NCBI RefSeq assembly: GCF_036010485.1 | Contig: NZ_CP108568.1 | Location: 5,480,501-5,544,500 of the forward strand | Direction of reading: 5' to 3' | DNA: 64,000 nt | Source: Streptomyces sp. NBC_01198 | Lineage (GTDB): Bacteria > Actinomycetota > Actinomycetes > Streptomycetales > Streptomycetaceae | Shown here: positions 55,919-64,000 of the stretch, piece after piece | How the letters are laid out: the number at the start of each line of letters is the position of its first letter | Position numbering within the stretch: position 1 is the first letter of the stretch | Program-made: the position numbers and the translations under genes | The notes under the pieces: generated by a model | The model's database searches: none | Seen by the model: the letters and a program-made list of their open reading frames with translations, nothing else | What the model was told of the DNA's origin: nothing

Positions 55919-57310
55919 GTGAAGAGCGCCGTCGAGACTCTGAACCCGACCCGGGTTCGACTCACTGTCGAGGTGCCCTTCGAGGAGCTCAAGCCCAGCC
56001 TCGACGCGGCGTACAAGAAGATCAACGACCAGGTCACGGTGCCGGGCTTCCGCAAGGGCAAGATCCCTGCGCGCGTCATCGACCAGCGGTTCGGCCGTGG
56101 CGCGGTCCTCGAAGAGGCCATCAACGACGCGCTGCCGAAGTTCTACACGGAGGCGGTCAGCGAGGGCGAGCTGAACGTGCTCGGGCAGCCCGACGTCGAC
56201 ATCACCGAGTTCAACGACGGCGACGAGCTGAAGTTCACCGCCGAGGTGGACATCCGGCCGGTCATCGAGATCCCGGACTTCTCCGGCATCGAGGTCACCG
56301 TCGACGCCGTCGAGGTCAGCGACGAGGACGTCGAGAAGTCGCTGGAGCAGCTGCGGGACCGCTTCGCGTCCACCACCACGGTGGACCGCCCGGCCGCCGA
56401 GGGCGACGTCGTGGTGGTCGACCTGGAGGCCGCGGTGGACGGCGAGGTGCTGGAGGACGGCATCGCCAAGGCCGTCAGCTACACCATCGGCTCGGTCCAG
56501 CTGCTCGACGGTATCGACGAGGCCGTCACCGGCCTGTCCGCCGGCGGTTCCGCGACCTTCACCTCCGAGCTCAAGGGCGGCTCCGCCGCCGGCAGGCCCG
56601 CCGAGGTCAAGGTCGACGTCTCCGATGTCCAGGCGCGCGAACTGCCCGCGCTGGACGACGACTTCGCCCAGCTGGCGAGCGAGTTCGACACGCTGGAGGA
56701 GCTGCGGGGCGACAGCCGCAAGCGGCTTGAGTCGATGAAGCAGTACGACCAGGCGACCGCCGCCCAGGAGAAGGTCCTCGACGCGCTCATCGAGCTGACC
56801 GAGGTGCCGATCCCGGAGAAGCTGCTCAAGGACGAGATCGAGACCAGGACGCACAACCTGGAGCACCACCAGTTCCCGCAGATGGGGCTGACCTGGGACT
56901 CCTACCTGGAGCGCGAGGGCAAGACCCGCGAGGAGTACGACGCGGAGCTGGAGACCCAGGCGGTCAAGGGCATCAAGACCCAGTTCATCCTGGACGAGCT
57001 CGTCAACAAGGAGAAGCTGTCGGTCAACCAGGAGGAGCTCACCGAGCACCTCATGCGGCGGGCCGCGACCTCCGGTATGACCCCCGATCAGTTCGCCCAG
57101 GCGGTCGTCGAGGGCGGCCAGGTGCCGATGCTGGTGGGCGAGGTCGCCCGCGGCAAGGCGCTGGCGGTCGTGGTGGAGGCGGCGAAGGTCACCGACACCA
57201 ACGGTGAGGTCGTCGACCTCACGGACGAGGACGAGGAGGAGGCGGCCGCCGCTTCCGCCGAGGGCGACGCCCCGTCCGAGGGTGACGCCGCGGAGCCCGA
57301 GCAGGCCTGA
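55919..57310 (+). CDS. tig: Trigger factor chaperone
   Basis: 463 aa from GTG 55919, with AAGGAG 8 bp upstream. N-terminal ribosome-binding tail with signature GFRKGKIPARV (about 44-54), PPIase FKBP-like domain (about 155-240), and the helical C-terminal chaperone arm with an acidic Glu/Asp-rich end. Binds nascent chains at the ribosome exit and catalyses Pro isomerisation. Upstream of the clp genes in the order conserved across Streptomyces. Confidence 0.97.
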   Translation: MKSAVETLNPTRVRLTVEVPFEELKPSLDAAYKKINDQVTVPGFRKGKIPARVIDQRFGRGAVLEEAINDALPKFYTEAVSEGELNVLGQPDVDITEFNDGDELKFTAEVDIRPVIEIPDFSGIEVTVDAVEVSDEDVEKSLEQLRDRFASTTTVDRPAAEGDVVVVDLEAAVDGEVLEDGIAKAVSYTIGSVQLLDGIDEAVTGLSAGGSATFTSELKGGSAAGRPAEVKVDVSDVQARELPALDDDFAQLASEFDTLEELRGDSRKRLESMKQYDQATAAQEKVLDALIELTEVPIPEKLLKDEIETRTHNLEHHQFPQMGLTWDSYLEREGKTREEYDAELETQAVKGIKTQFILDELVNKEKLSVNQEELTEHLMRRAATSGMTPDQFAQAVVEGGQVPMLVGEVARGKALAVVVEAAKVTDTNGEVVDLTDEDEEEAAAASAEGDAPSEGDAAEPEQA

Positions 57311-57329
57311 CGCCCCGTCCCGCCGGGGG

Positions 57330-57357
57330 CGCGGTTCCCCGCGCTCCTGCGGGGCGC
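57330..57357 (-). repeat. Dispersed G/C-rich repeat, copy 6
   Basis: Minus-strand GCGCGGGGAAC core with imperfect flanks (GCAGGA for GAAGGG). In the tig-clpP1 gap; may double as the tig terminator. Confidence 0.5.
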
Positions 57358-57401
57358 GCCCACGCGCGGGAAGGTGCCCGCCCACGCGCGGGAAGGTGCC
57401 C
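57358..57401. repeat. Tandem 22-bp repeat, two copies
   Basis: Two exact 22-bp units (57358-57379 and 57380-57401) upstream of the ClgR box. No larger array. Confidence 0.8.
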
Positions 57402-57414
57402 CCACGAGGGCATG

Positions 57415-57428
57415 CGCTCACAGCGAAC
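57415..57428 (-). promoter_or_regulatory. ClgR box before clpP1
   Basis: On the minus strand, GTTCGC-TGTGA-GCG, which fits the ClgR consensus GTTCGC-N5-GCG. ClgR activates clpP1P2 in Streptomyces. It lies about 150 bp before clpP1. Confidence 0.8.
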
Positions 57429-57574
57429 AGGTGGCCGTACAGGATTGTCGGCCACCACCCGCGCGTTAGGGTCCGTAGGGAGAAAGGGTGCGGTCCCGTG
57501 AAGGGAACGGCACCCGGCCCAGACGAAGACCCTGTGACGGCATGTCTACCGTCCGACAACGAGCAGGTGGATAC

Positions 57575-58192
57575 GTGACGACTCCGATGCCTTCCGCCGC
57601 CGGCGAGCCGAACCCCGGTGGACTCGGCGACCAGGTCTACAACCGACTGCTCGGCGAGCGAATCATCTTCCTCGGCCAGGCCGTCGACGACGACATCGCC
57701 AACAAGATCACCGCGCAGCTGCTGCTGCTGGCCGCAGAGCCGGACAAGGACATCTTCCTCTACATCAACAGCCCCGGCGGTTCGGTGACCGCGGGCATGG
57801 CGATCTACGACACCATGCAGTTCATCCAGAACGACGTGGTCACCATCGCCATGGGCATGGCCGCCTCGATGGGGCAGTTCCTGCTCACCGCGGGCACCCC
57901 CGGCAAGCGGTTCGCGCTGCCGAACACCCGGATCCTGATGCACCAGCCCTCCGCGGGCCTCGGCGGTTCCGCCACCGACATCAAGATCCAGGCGGAGCAG
58001 CTGCTGCACACCAAGCGCCGCATGGCCGAGCTGATCGCACAGCACTCGGGCCAGACCTTCGAGCAGATCACCAAGGACTCCGACCGGGACCGCTGGTTCT
58101 CGGCCGAGGAAGCCCAGGAGTACGGCCTGCTGGACGGGGTCATGCTCTCCGCCGCGCATGTGCCCGGCGGCGGCGGCACCGGTGCCGCCTGA
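57575..58192 (+). CDS. clpP1: ATP-dependent Clp protease proteolytic subunit 1
   Basis: 205 aa from GTG 57575 with AGGTGG upstream; an ATG at 57542 would add 11 residues. Catalytic Ser in GMAASMGQF, His in MHQPSAG, Asp in the ITKDSDRD helix end. With ClpP2 and an unfoldase (ClpX, ClpC) it forms the 14-mer protease. First gene of the clpP1-clpP2 operon, under the ClgR box. Confidence 0.96.
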   Translation: MTTPMPSAAGEPNPGGLGDQVYNRLLGERIIFLGQAVDDDIANKITAQLLLLAAEPDKDIFLYINSPGGSVTAGMAIYDTMQFIQNDVVTIAMGMAASMGQFLLTAGTPGKRFALPNTRILMHQPSAGLGGSATDIKIQAEQLLHTKRRMAELIAQHSGQTFEQITKDSDRDRWFSAEEAQEYGLLDGVMLSAAHVPGGGGTGAA

Positions 58193-58258
58193 GCCCTGGC
58201 GCCCTGCCGGGCGGCAGCCTCTGATCACTCGAAGCTCTTCATCATCAGGACGGTGGAC

Positions 58259-58942
58259 GTGAATTCCATGAACTTCCCCGGCAGCGGCCTGTACGAGCGC
58301 ACCGAGGCCGAGCGGCCCGGCGTGTTCGGCGCCGAAGCCCGCTATGTCATCCCGCGCTTCGTGGAGCGCACCTCGCAGGGCGTGCGCGAGTACGACCCGT
58401 ACGCGAAGCTGTTCGAGGAGCGGGTGATCTTCCTCGGCGTCCAGATCGACGACGCCTCCGCCAACGACGTCATGGCGCAACTGCTGTGCCTGGAGTCGAT
58501 GGACCCCGACCGGGACATCTCGGTCTACATCAACAGCCCCGGCGGCTCGTTCACCGCGCTCACCGCGATCTACGACACGATGCAGTTCGTGAAGCCGGAC
58601 ATCCAGACGGTCTGCATGGGCCAGGCGGCCTCCGCCGCGGCCGTGCTGCTGGCCGCCGGCAGCCCCGGCAAGCGGATGGCGCTGCCGAACGCCCGGGTGC
58701 TGATCCACCAGCCGTACAGCGAGACCGGCCGCGGGCAGGTCTCCGACCTGGAGATCGCGGCCAACGAGATCATCAGGATGCGGCAGCAGCTGGAGGAGAT
58801 GCTGGCCAAGCACTCCACCACCCCGATCGAGCAGATCAGGGAGGACATCGAGCGGGACAAGATCCTGACGGCCGAGGAGTCTCTGGCCTATGGTCTTGTC
58901 GACCAGATCGTCTCCACCCGCAAGACCTCTGTGAACGTCTGA
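58259..58942 (+). CDS. clpP2: ATP-dependent Clp protease proteolytic subunit 2
   Basis: 227 aa from GTG 58259 (AGGA 8 bp before; GTG 58253 is too near the ribosome site). Catalytic Ser in GQAASAAAVLL, His in IHQPYS, Asp in the REDIERD region. Partner of ClpP1; 66 bp downstream of it. Confidence 0.96.
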   Translation: MNSMNFPGSGLYERTEAERPGVFGAEARYVIPRFVERTSQGVREYDPYAKLFEERVIFLGVQIDDASANDVMAQLLCLESMDPDRDISVYINSPGGSFTALTAIYDTMQFVKPDIQTVCMGQAASAAAVLLAAGSPGKRMALPNARVLIHQPYSETGRGQVSDLEIAANEIIRMRQQLEEMLAKHSTTPIEQIREDIERDKILTAEESLAYGLVDQIVSTRKTSVNV

Positions 58943-59105
58943 ACCACCCGGCAGGCGGTGCCGGTCGCGTGCGGTCCCCCCGGACCCGGATGAGCGAGTA
59001 CGTCCAAGGGGGACCCACTCGGGGGGCGCGGCAAGGTACCGTCGATGAGAGAAGCACCAGGCTCCGTTGAAGGCCGGCGGAACCCAGGCGAAGGGGAAAG
59101 ACCTC

Positions 59106-60389
<1,284 letters not shown>

Positions 60390-60411
60390 CCGCACCGCAA
60401 CACGGCGCTGA

Positions 60412-60468
60412 CGTCCAACGTGAGAGGGGCGCCCGGTCCAGGACCGGGCGCCCCTCTCACGTTGGACG
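60412..60468. terminator. 57-bp perfect palindromic terminator after clpX
   Basis: 28-bp arms (60412-60439 and 60441-60468) meet across one base. It lies between convergent clpX and the minus-strand membrane protein gene and can stop transcription from both sides. Confidence 0.9.
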
Positions 60469-60473
60469 GGCGG

Positions 60474-61493
60474 CTAGCCGAGCGGCACCCGGACGTCCTT
60501 GCGGACCTTCGAGAGCAGGTCCGCGGTGTCGCCGGGCGACAGGCTGCTGCCGCTGCCGTCGGCGAGGGAGGCCACGTCCAGCGGCGTCACCGTGCCCACC
60601 GTGCTGTAGTCCGCCCACAGGCAGATGGTCACGCTGACGGCCTTGCTGGTGTCCTGCTTGTTGGTGATCTTCGCGGTCTGGCACTCCACGACCGCGTCGT
60701 CGGCGCCCGAGGGGTGCACCGTCTGCGTGCCGCCGACCAGTTCGGTCGTGGTGTCGTCGTCGCTGCCGCTGTCCTCGGTCGCACCCTTGCGCAGGGTGGC
60801 CATCATGCCGTCGGCGACCTTCTTGGGGTCCTTGACGGTGCCGTAGGCGCCGCTGAAGGACAGCAGGGTGCCGCTGGCCTCCGAGCCCTTGACGTAGGCC
60901 GCCGAGACCCGCTTCGGGTCCGTCATGCCGAGTGTCTTGAGCGTCGCCACGTCGTCGTCGTCCAGACCCATGTCGGTGATGTCCGCGTTGCTGGACTTCT
61001 GGTAGTCCGTGGCGACCGTGGCGGGGGTCGTCAGCTGGTACTTCTTGCCGTCGTCCTTCGGGCCGCCGCCGCTGTCGCTCCTGGTGACGAAGAAGACGCC
61101 GACGCCGACCGCGACCAGCGCCACGACCGTGCCGATGATGATCCCGGTGCGCTTGCCGCTGCCGCCGCCCTGCGGGGGCCCGGGCGGCTGCCCGTAGCCG
61201 TAACCGGGCTGGCCCTGCTGCGGGTAGCCGTACCCGGGCTGCTGCGGCGGCACCTGGCCGTAACCGTGCTGGCCCTGCTGCGGGTAGCCGTACCCGGGCT
61301 GCGGCTGGCCGTAGCCCGGTTGCTGGGGCGGCTGGCCGTACGGCGGCTGGGCGGGCGGGCCCTGCTGCGGGTAGCCGTAGCCCGGTTGCGGCGCCGGCTG
61401 CCCGTAGCCGGGCTGCTGGGGCGGCTGTTGCCCGTAGGGCCCGGGCGGCGGCTGGCCGCCGTACGGATTGGGTGGCGGCTGGTCGTTGCTCAT
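60474..61493 (-). CDS. Pro/Gly/Gln/Tyr-rich membrane-anchored protein, paralogue A
   Basis: 339 aa from ATG 61493. The first about 105 residues are PGYGYPQQ/QPGYGQ repeats on the cytoplasmic side; one TM helix (GIIIGTVVALVAVGVGVFFV) follows; then an extracellular domain with KKYQLTTPATVATDY, YGTVKDPKKVADGM and CLWADYST, ending KVRKDVRVPLG. Two Cys (VECQ, ICLW) may form a disulfide. No known family; the low-complexity tail may mediate clustering. Head-to-tail copy of paralogue B. Confidence 0.85.
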   Translation of the reverse strand: MSNDQPPPNPYGGQPPPGPYGQQPPQQPGYGQPAPQPGYGYPQQGPPAQPPYGQPPQQPGYGQPQPGYGYPQQGQHGYGQVPPQQPGYGYPQQGQPGYGYGQPPGPPQGGGSGKRTGIIIGTVVALVAVGVGVFFVTRSDSGGGPKDDGKKYQLTTPATVATDYQKSSNADITDMGLDDDDVATLKTLGMTDPKRVSAAYVKGSEASGTLLSFSGAYGTVKDPKKVADGMMATLRKGATEDSGSDDDTTTELVGGTQTVHPSGADDAVVECQTAKITNKQDTSKAVSVTICLWADYSTVGTVTPLDVASLADGSGSSLSPGDTADLLSKVRKDVRVPLG

Positions 61494-61602
61494 CGGAACT
61501 CGGGTCCCCTCCGTTGGCATGGTCCGGCCCATCCTGGCGGACGGCGGACGCGCTGTTGACCCGGGGCCGGGAAGCTGCGACGGCCGCGCGGGAAAGGGCG
61601 GT

Positions 61603-62535
61603 TCAGCCCGCGACCGGCACCCGCACGTCCTTGCGCACCCGCTGCGCCAGCGCTCCGGCGTCGTCGTAGGACATCGCGGTCGCACTGCCGGCCTGCACCT
61701 CGGCCAGGTCGAGCGTGACCGTGTACGCGACGGTGCTGTAGTCCGCCCACAGGCAGATGGTGGTGGGGAAACTGAGCTTCTGGGCAGGGATGGTGTACTT
61801 GACCTGCTGGCACTCCAGCGCCGCGTCGTCCATCCCGGCCGGGTGCACCTTCTGCGGCTCACCCACCAACTCGTGCGTGGTGCCGTCGCTCTCCTTCTTG
61901 GCGGCGTCCTTCTTCATCTTCGCGAACATCCCGTCGACGACCTTCTGCGGGTCCTTGACGGTGCCGTACACGCCGGCGACCTCCAGCACCTTGCCGGTGT
62001 TCGCGTCGCCGATGGCGTAGTCGGCCTGGGCCGTCTTCGGGTCGCTCACGCCGAGGGACTTCAGGGTGGCCAGGTCCGAGGCGTCGAAGCCGCCGTCCTC
62101 GTCGGCGTCGGTCTTCTTGTAGTCCGTCGCCACCGCGTTCGGCATGGTCAGCCGGTACTTCTTGCCGTCGTTCTTGATACCGCCGCCGCTGTCGCCCTTG
62201 GTGACGAAGAAGACGCCGGCGCCTATCGCGGCCAGCGCGACGACCGCGCCGATGATGATCCCGGTGCGCTTGCCGTTCCCGCCGCCCTGCGGCGCGGCCG
62301 GCGGCTGCCCGTAGCCGTACCCGGGCTGCTGGCCGTACGCCTGCTGCTGCTGCGGGTAGCCGTAGCCCTGCTGCGGCGGCTGCGGCTGCTGCGGATACCC
62401 GTAACCGGGCTGCGGCTGCTGCGGCGGGCCGAACCCGGGCTGGGGCTGGCCGTAGCCGGGCTGCTGCGGCTGCTGTCCGTGCGCGTCGGACGGCTGCTGG
62501 CCGTAAGGATTCGGCGGCGGCTGGTTGTCGCTCAT
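61603..62535 (-). CDS. Pro/Gly/Gln/Tyr-rich membrane-anchored protein, paralogue B
   Basis: 310 aa from ATG 62535. Same layout as paralogue A: QPGYGYPQQ-type tail (about 1-95), TM helix (GIIIGAVVALAAIGAGVFFVT), extracellular domain with KKYRLTMPNAVATDY, YGTVKDPQKVVDGMF, CLWADYST and RVRKDVRVP end. Clearly a tandem duplicate; the outer domain has diverged in the middle. Function unknown. Confidence 0.85.
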   Translation of the reverse strand: MSDNQPPPNPYGQQPSDAHGQQPQQPGYGQPQPGFGPPQQPQPGYGYPQQPQPPQQGYGYPQQQQAYGQQPGYGYGQPPAAPQGGGNGKRTGIIIGAVVALAAIGAGVFFVTKGDSGGGIKNDGKKYRLTMPNAVATDYKKTDADEDGGFDASDLATLKSLGVSDPKTAQADYAIGDANTGKVLEVAGVYGTVKDPQKVVDGMFAKMKKDAAKKESDGTTHELVGEPQKVHPAGMDDAALECQQVKYTIPAQKLSFPTTICLWADYSTVAYTVTLDLAEVQAGSATAMSYDDAGALAQRVRKDVRVPVAG

Positions 62536-62653
62536 TGCTTCGGGTCCCCTCCCATAGGTGTGCACCCTCATCTTCGCCGATCCCTTATGCCGCGCTTACC
62601 GCGGGGGAGCAACTGATTCGTAACAGCCCGGTGCGCCGCCGTAGAATCGTCCG

Positions 62654-64000
62654 GTGACCGACAACACTCAGCGCCCGCACGACGGGCCGACCAGCGCCCC
62701 CGAACTGCCGACGACCTATGCGCCGGCCGACGTAGAGGGGCCGCTGTACGAGCGCTGGGTGGAGCGCGGCTACTTCGAGGCCGATCCGGCGAGCGACAAG
62801 CCGCCCTTCGCCGTCGTCATCCCGCCGCCCAACGTCACCGGCAGCCTGCACCTGGGCCACGCCTTCGAGCACACGCTGATCGACGCCCTCACCCGCCGCA
62901 AGCGCATGCAGGGCTACGAGACGCTGTGGCAGCCCGGCATGGACCACGCCGGCATCGCCACCCAGAACGTGGTCGAGCGCGAGCTGGCCAAGGTCGGCAA
63001 GTCCCGGCACGACCTGGGCCGCGAGGCGTTCGTCGAGCGGGTCTGGCAGTGGAAGGCCGAGTCCGGCGGCCAGATCTCCGGCCAGATGCGCCGCCTCGGC
63101 GACGGCGTCGACTGGTCCCGCGAGCGCTTCACCATGGACGAGGGCCTCTCGAAGGCCGTCCAGACCATCTTCAAGCGGCTCTACGACGACGAGCTGATCT
63201 ACCGCGCCGAGCGGATCATCAACTGGTGCCCGCGCTGCCTCACCGCGATCTCCGACATCGAGGTCGAGTACGAGGAGGAGGACGGCGAGCTGGTCTCGCT
63301 GCGATACGGCGACGGCGAGGACAGCGTCGTGGTCGCCACCACCCGCGCCGAGACGATGCTCGGCGACACCGCGGTCGCCGTCCACCCCGACGACCCGCGC
63401 TACGCGCACCTGATCGGCCGCACGGTCAAGCTGCCGCTGACCGACCGCTCGATCCCGATCGTCGCCGACGCCCATGTCGACCCGCAGTTCGGCACCGGCG
63501 CGGTCAAGGTGACGCCCGCCCACGACCCGAACGACTTCGAGATCGGCCGCCGCCACGACCTGCCGGCCCTGACCGTCATGGACGAGCACGCGGTCATCAC
63601 CGTCCCCGGCCCCTTCCAGGGCCTGGACCGGCTGGAGGCGCGCTCGGCGATCGTCGCCGCGCTGCGTGCCGAGGGCCGGATCGTCGCCGAGAAGCGCCCG
63701 TACCGCCACTCGGTCGGCCACTGCTCGCGCTGCAAGACGACCATCGAGCCGCGGCTGTCGATGCAGTGGTGGGTCAAGGTCGGCCCGCTGGCCCGGGCCG
63801 CGGGCGACGCGGTCCGCGACGGCCGGGTCGCCATCCACCCGCAGGAGATGGAGAAGCGCTACTTCGACTGGGTCGACAACCTGCACGACTGGTGCATCTC
63901 GCGGCAGTTGTGGTGGGGCCACCGCATCCCGGTCTGGTACGGGCCGAACGGCGAGACGGTCTGCGTCGGACCCGACGACGAGACGCCCGGCGAGGGATGG
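62654..64000 (+). CDS. valS: Valyl-tRNA synthetase, 3' end beyond window
   Basis: 449 residues visible from GTG 62654. Class I synthetase of the ValS type: HIGH motif as HLGH (PPPNVTGSLHLGHAF), valine-specific CP1 editing domain (VVATTRAETMLGDTAVAVHP) and zinc Cys pairs (NWCPRC, CSRCK). KMSKS lies beyond the edge. Charges tRNA-Val. Divergent from the paralogue B gene. Confidence 0.97.
   Translation, partial: MTDNTQRPHDGPTSAPELPTTYAPADVEGPLYERWVERGYFEADPASDKPPFAVVIPPPNVTGSLHLGHAFEHTLIDALTRRKRMQGYETLWQPGMDHAGIATQNVVERELAKVGKSRHDLGREAFVERVWQWKAESGGQISGQMRRLGDGVDWSRERFTMDEGLSKAVQTIFKRLYDDELIYRAERIINWCPRCLTAISDIEVEYEEEDGELVSLRYGDGEDSVVVATTRAETMLGDTAVAVHPDDPRYAHLIGRTVKLPLTDRSIPIVADAHVDPQFGTGAVKVTPAHDPNDFEIGRRHDLPALTVMDEHAVITVPGPFQGLDRLEARSAIVAALRAEGRIVAEKRPYRHSVGHCSRCKTTIEPRLSMQWWVKVGPLARAAGDAVRDGRVAIHPQEMEKRYFDWVDNLHDWCISRQLWWGHRIPVWYGPNGETVCVGPDDETPGEGW

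Noticed and set aside
57358..57401. Possible CRISPR start
   Set aside because: Two adjacent repeats with no spacer and no cas genes in the window.

Overview
The window is high-GC actinobacterial chromosome, almost certainly Streptomyces or a close relative in the Streptomycetaceae. The evidence is the extreme G/C third-position bias, frequent GTG starts with GGAGG-type ribosome sites, and a core order tig-clpP1-clpP2-clpX-valS beside pepN, malQ, rpiB and Fpg/Nei genes that follows the S. coelicolor chromosome. I infer genus level only.

1-9.3 kb (minus strand) is one signalling locus, read right to left: a four-TM GlnX-like protein, a GlnH-like amino-acid-binding protein, an unrecognised helical protein, a PknG-type kinase, a zinc-ribbon PP2C phosphatase and a vWA protein (cut by the window edge). 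It combines the mycobacterial/corynebacterial GlnX-GlnH-PknG amino-acid sensing cascade with a kinase/phosphatase/vWA set resembling the TerY-associated phosphorylation triad. This is the most interesting chromosomal locus in the window.

9.5-16.5 kb (minus) is a csnR-csnEFGHK-type operon for uptake and use of chitosan oligosaccharides/amino sugars, with a perfect palindromic operator before csnR. Then come an MscS channel, an HNH endonuclease, a large secreted GH84-type enzyme whose catalytic Asp pair reads Gln-Asp, aminopeptidase N, a Tat-exported phosphoesterase, a small membrane protein, MalQ, a secreted S8 protease, a degenerate AbiEi/DUF559-like protein and a second aminopeptidase N. 37-45.7 kb holds a DsbA-like oxidoreductase with one active-site Cys, a VOC protein, BioY, RpiB, an Fpg/Nei glycosylase, an Eis-like acetyltransferase, a membrane SpoIIE phosphatase, a 64-aa membrane protein, an L-asparaginase diverging from an Lrp/AsnC regulator, and a CPCC protein.

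45,748-55,511 is a complete integrated actinomycete integrative and conjugative element (AICE) of pSAM2 type. A perfect 103-bp direct repeat bounds it. The right copy completes tRNA-Gly(UCC); the left copy carries the displaced tRNA 3' end. Inside, left to right, are a two-gene unknown cargo, a PPOX/F420-type flavoenzyme, a KorSA-like GntR repressor with three matching palindromic operators, an SCO3933-like protein, a TraSA/FtsK translocase, a run of small transfer/spread proteins (several with Cys pairs), an HUH rolling-circle Rep, Xis and a tyrosine integrase.

55.5-64 kb returns to core genome: tRNA-Gly, tRNA-Pro, trigger factor, clpP1-clpP2 (with a ClgR-type box), clpX, a very long palindromic terminator, two tandem paralogous Pro/Gly/Gln-rich membrane proteins, and the start of valS.
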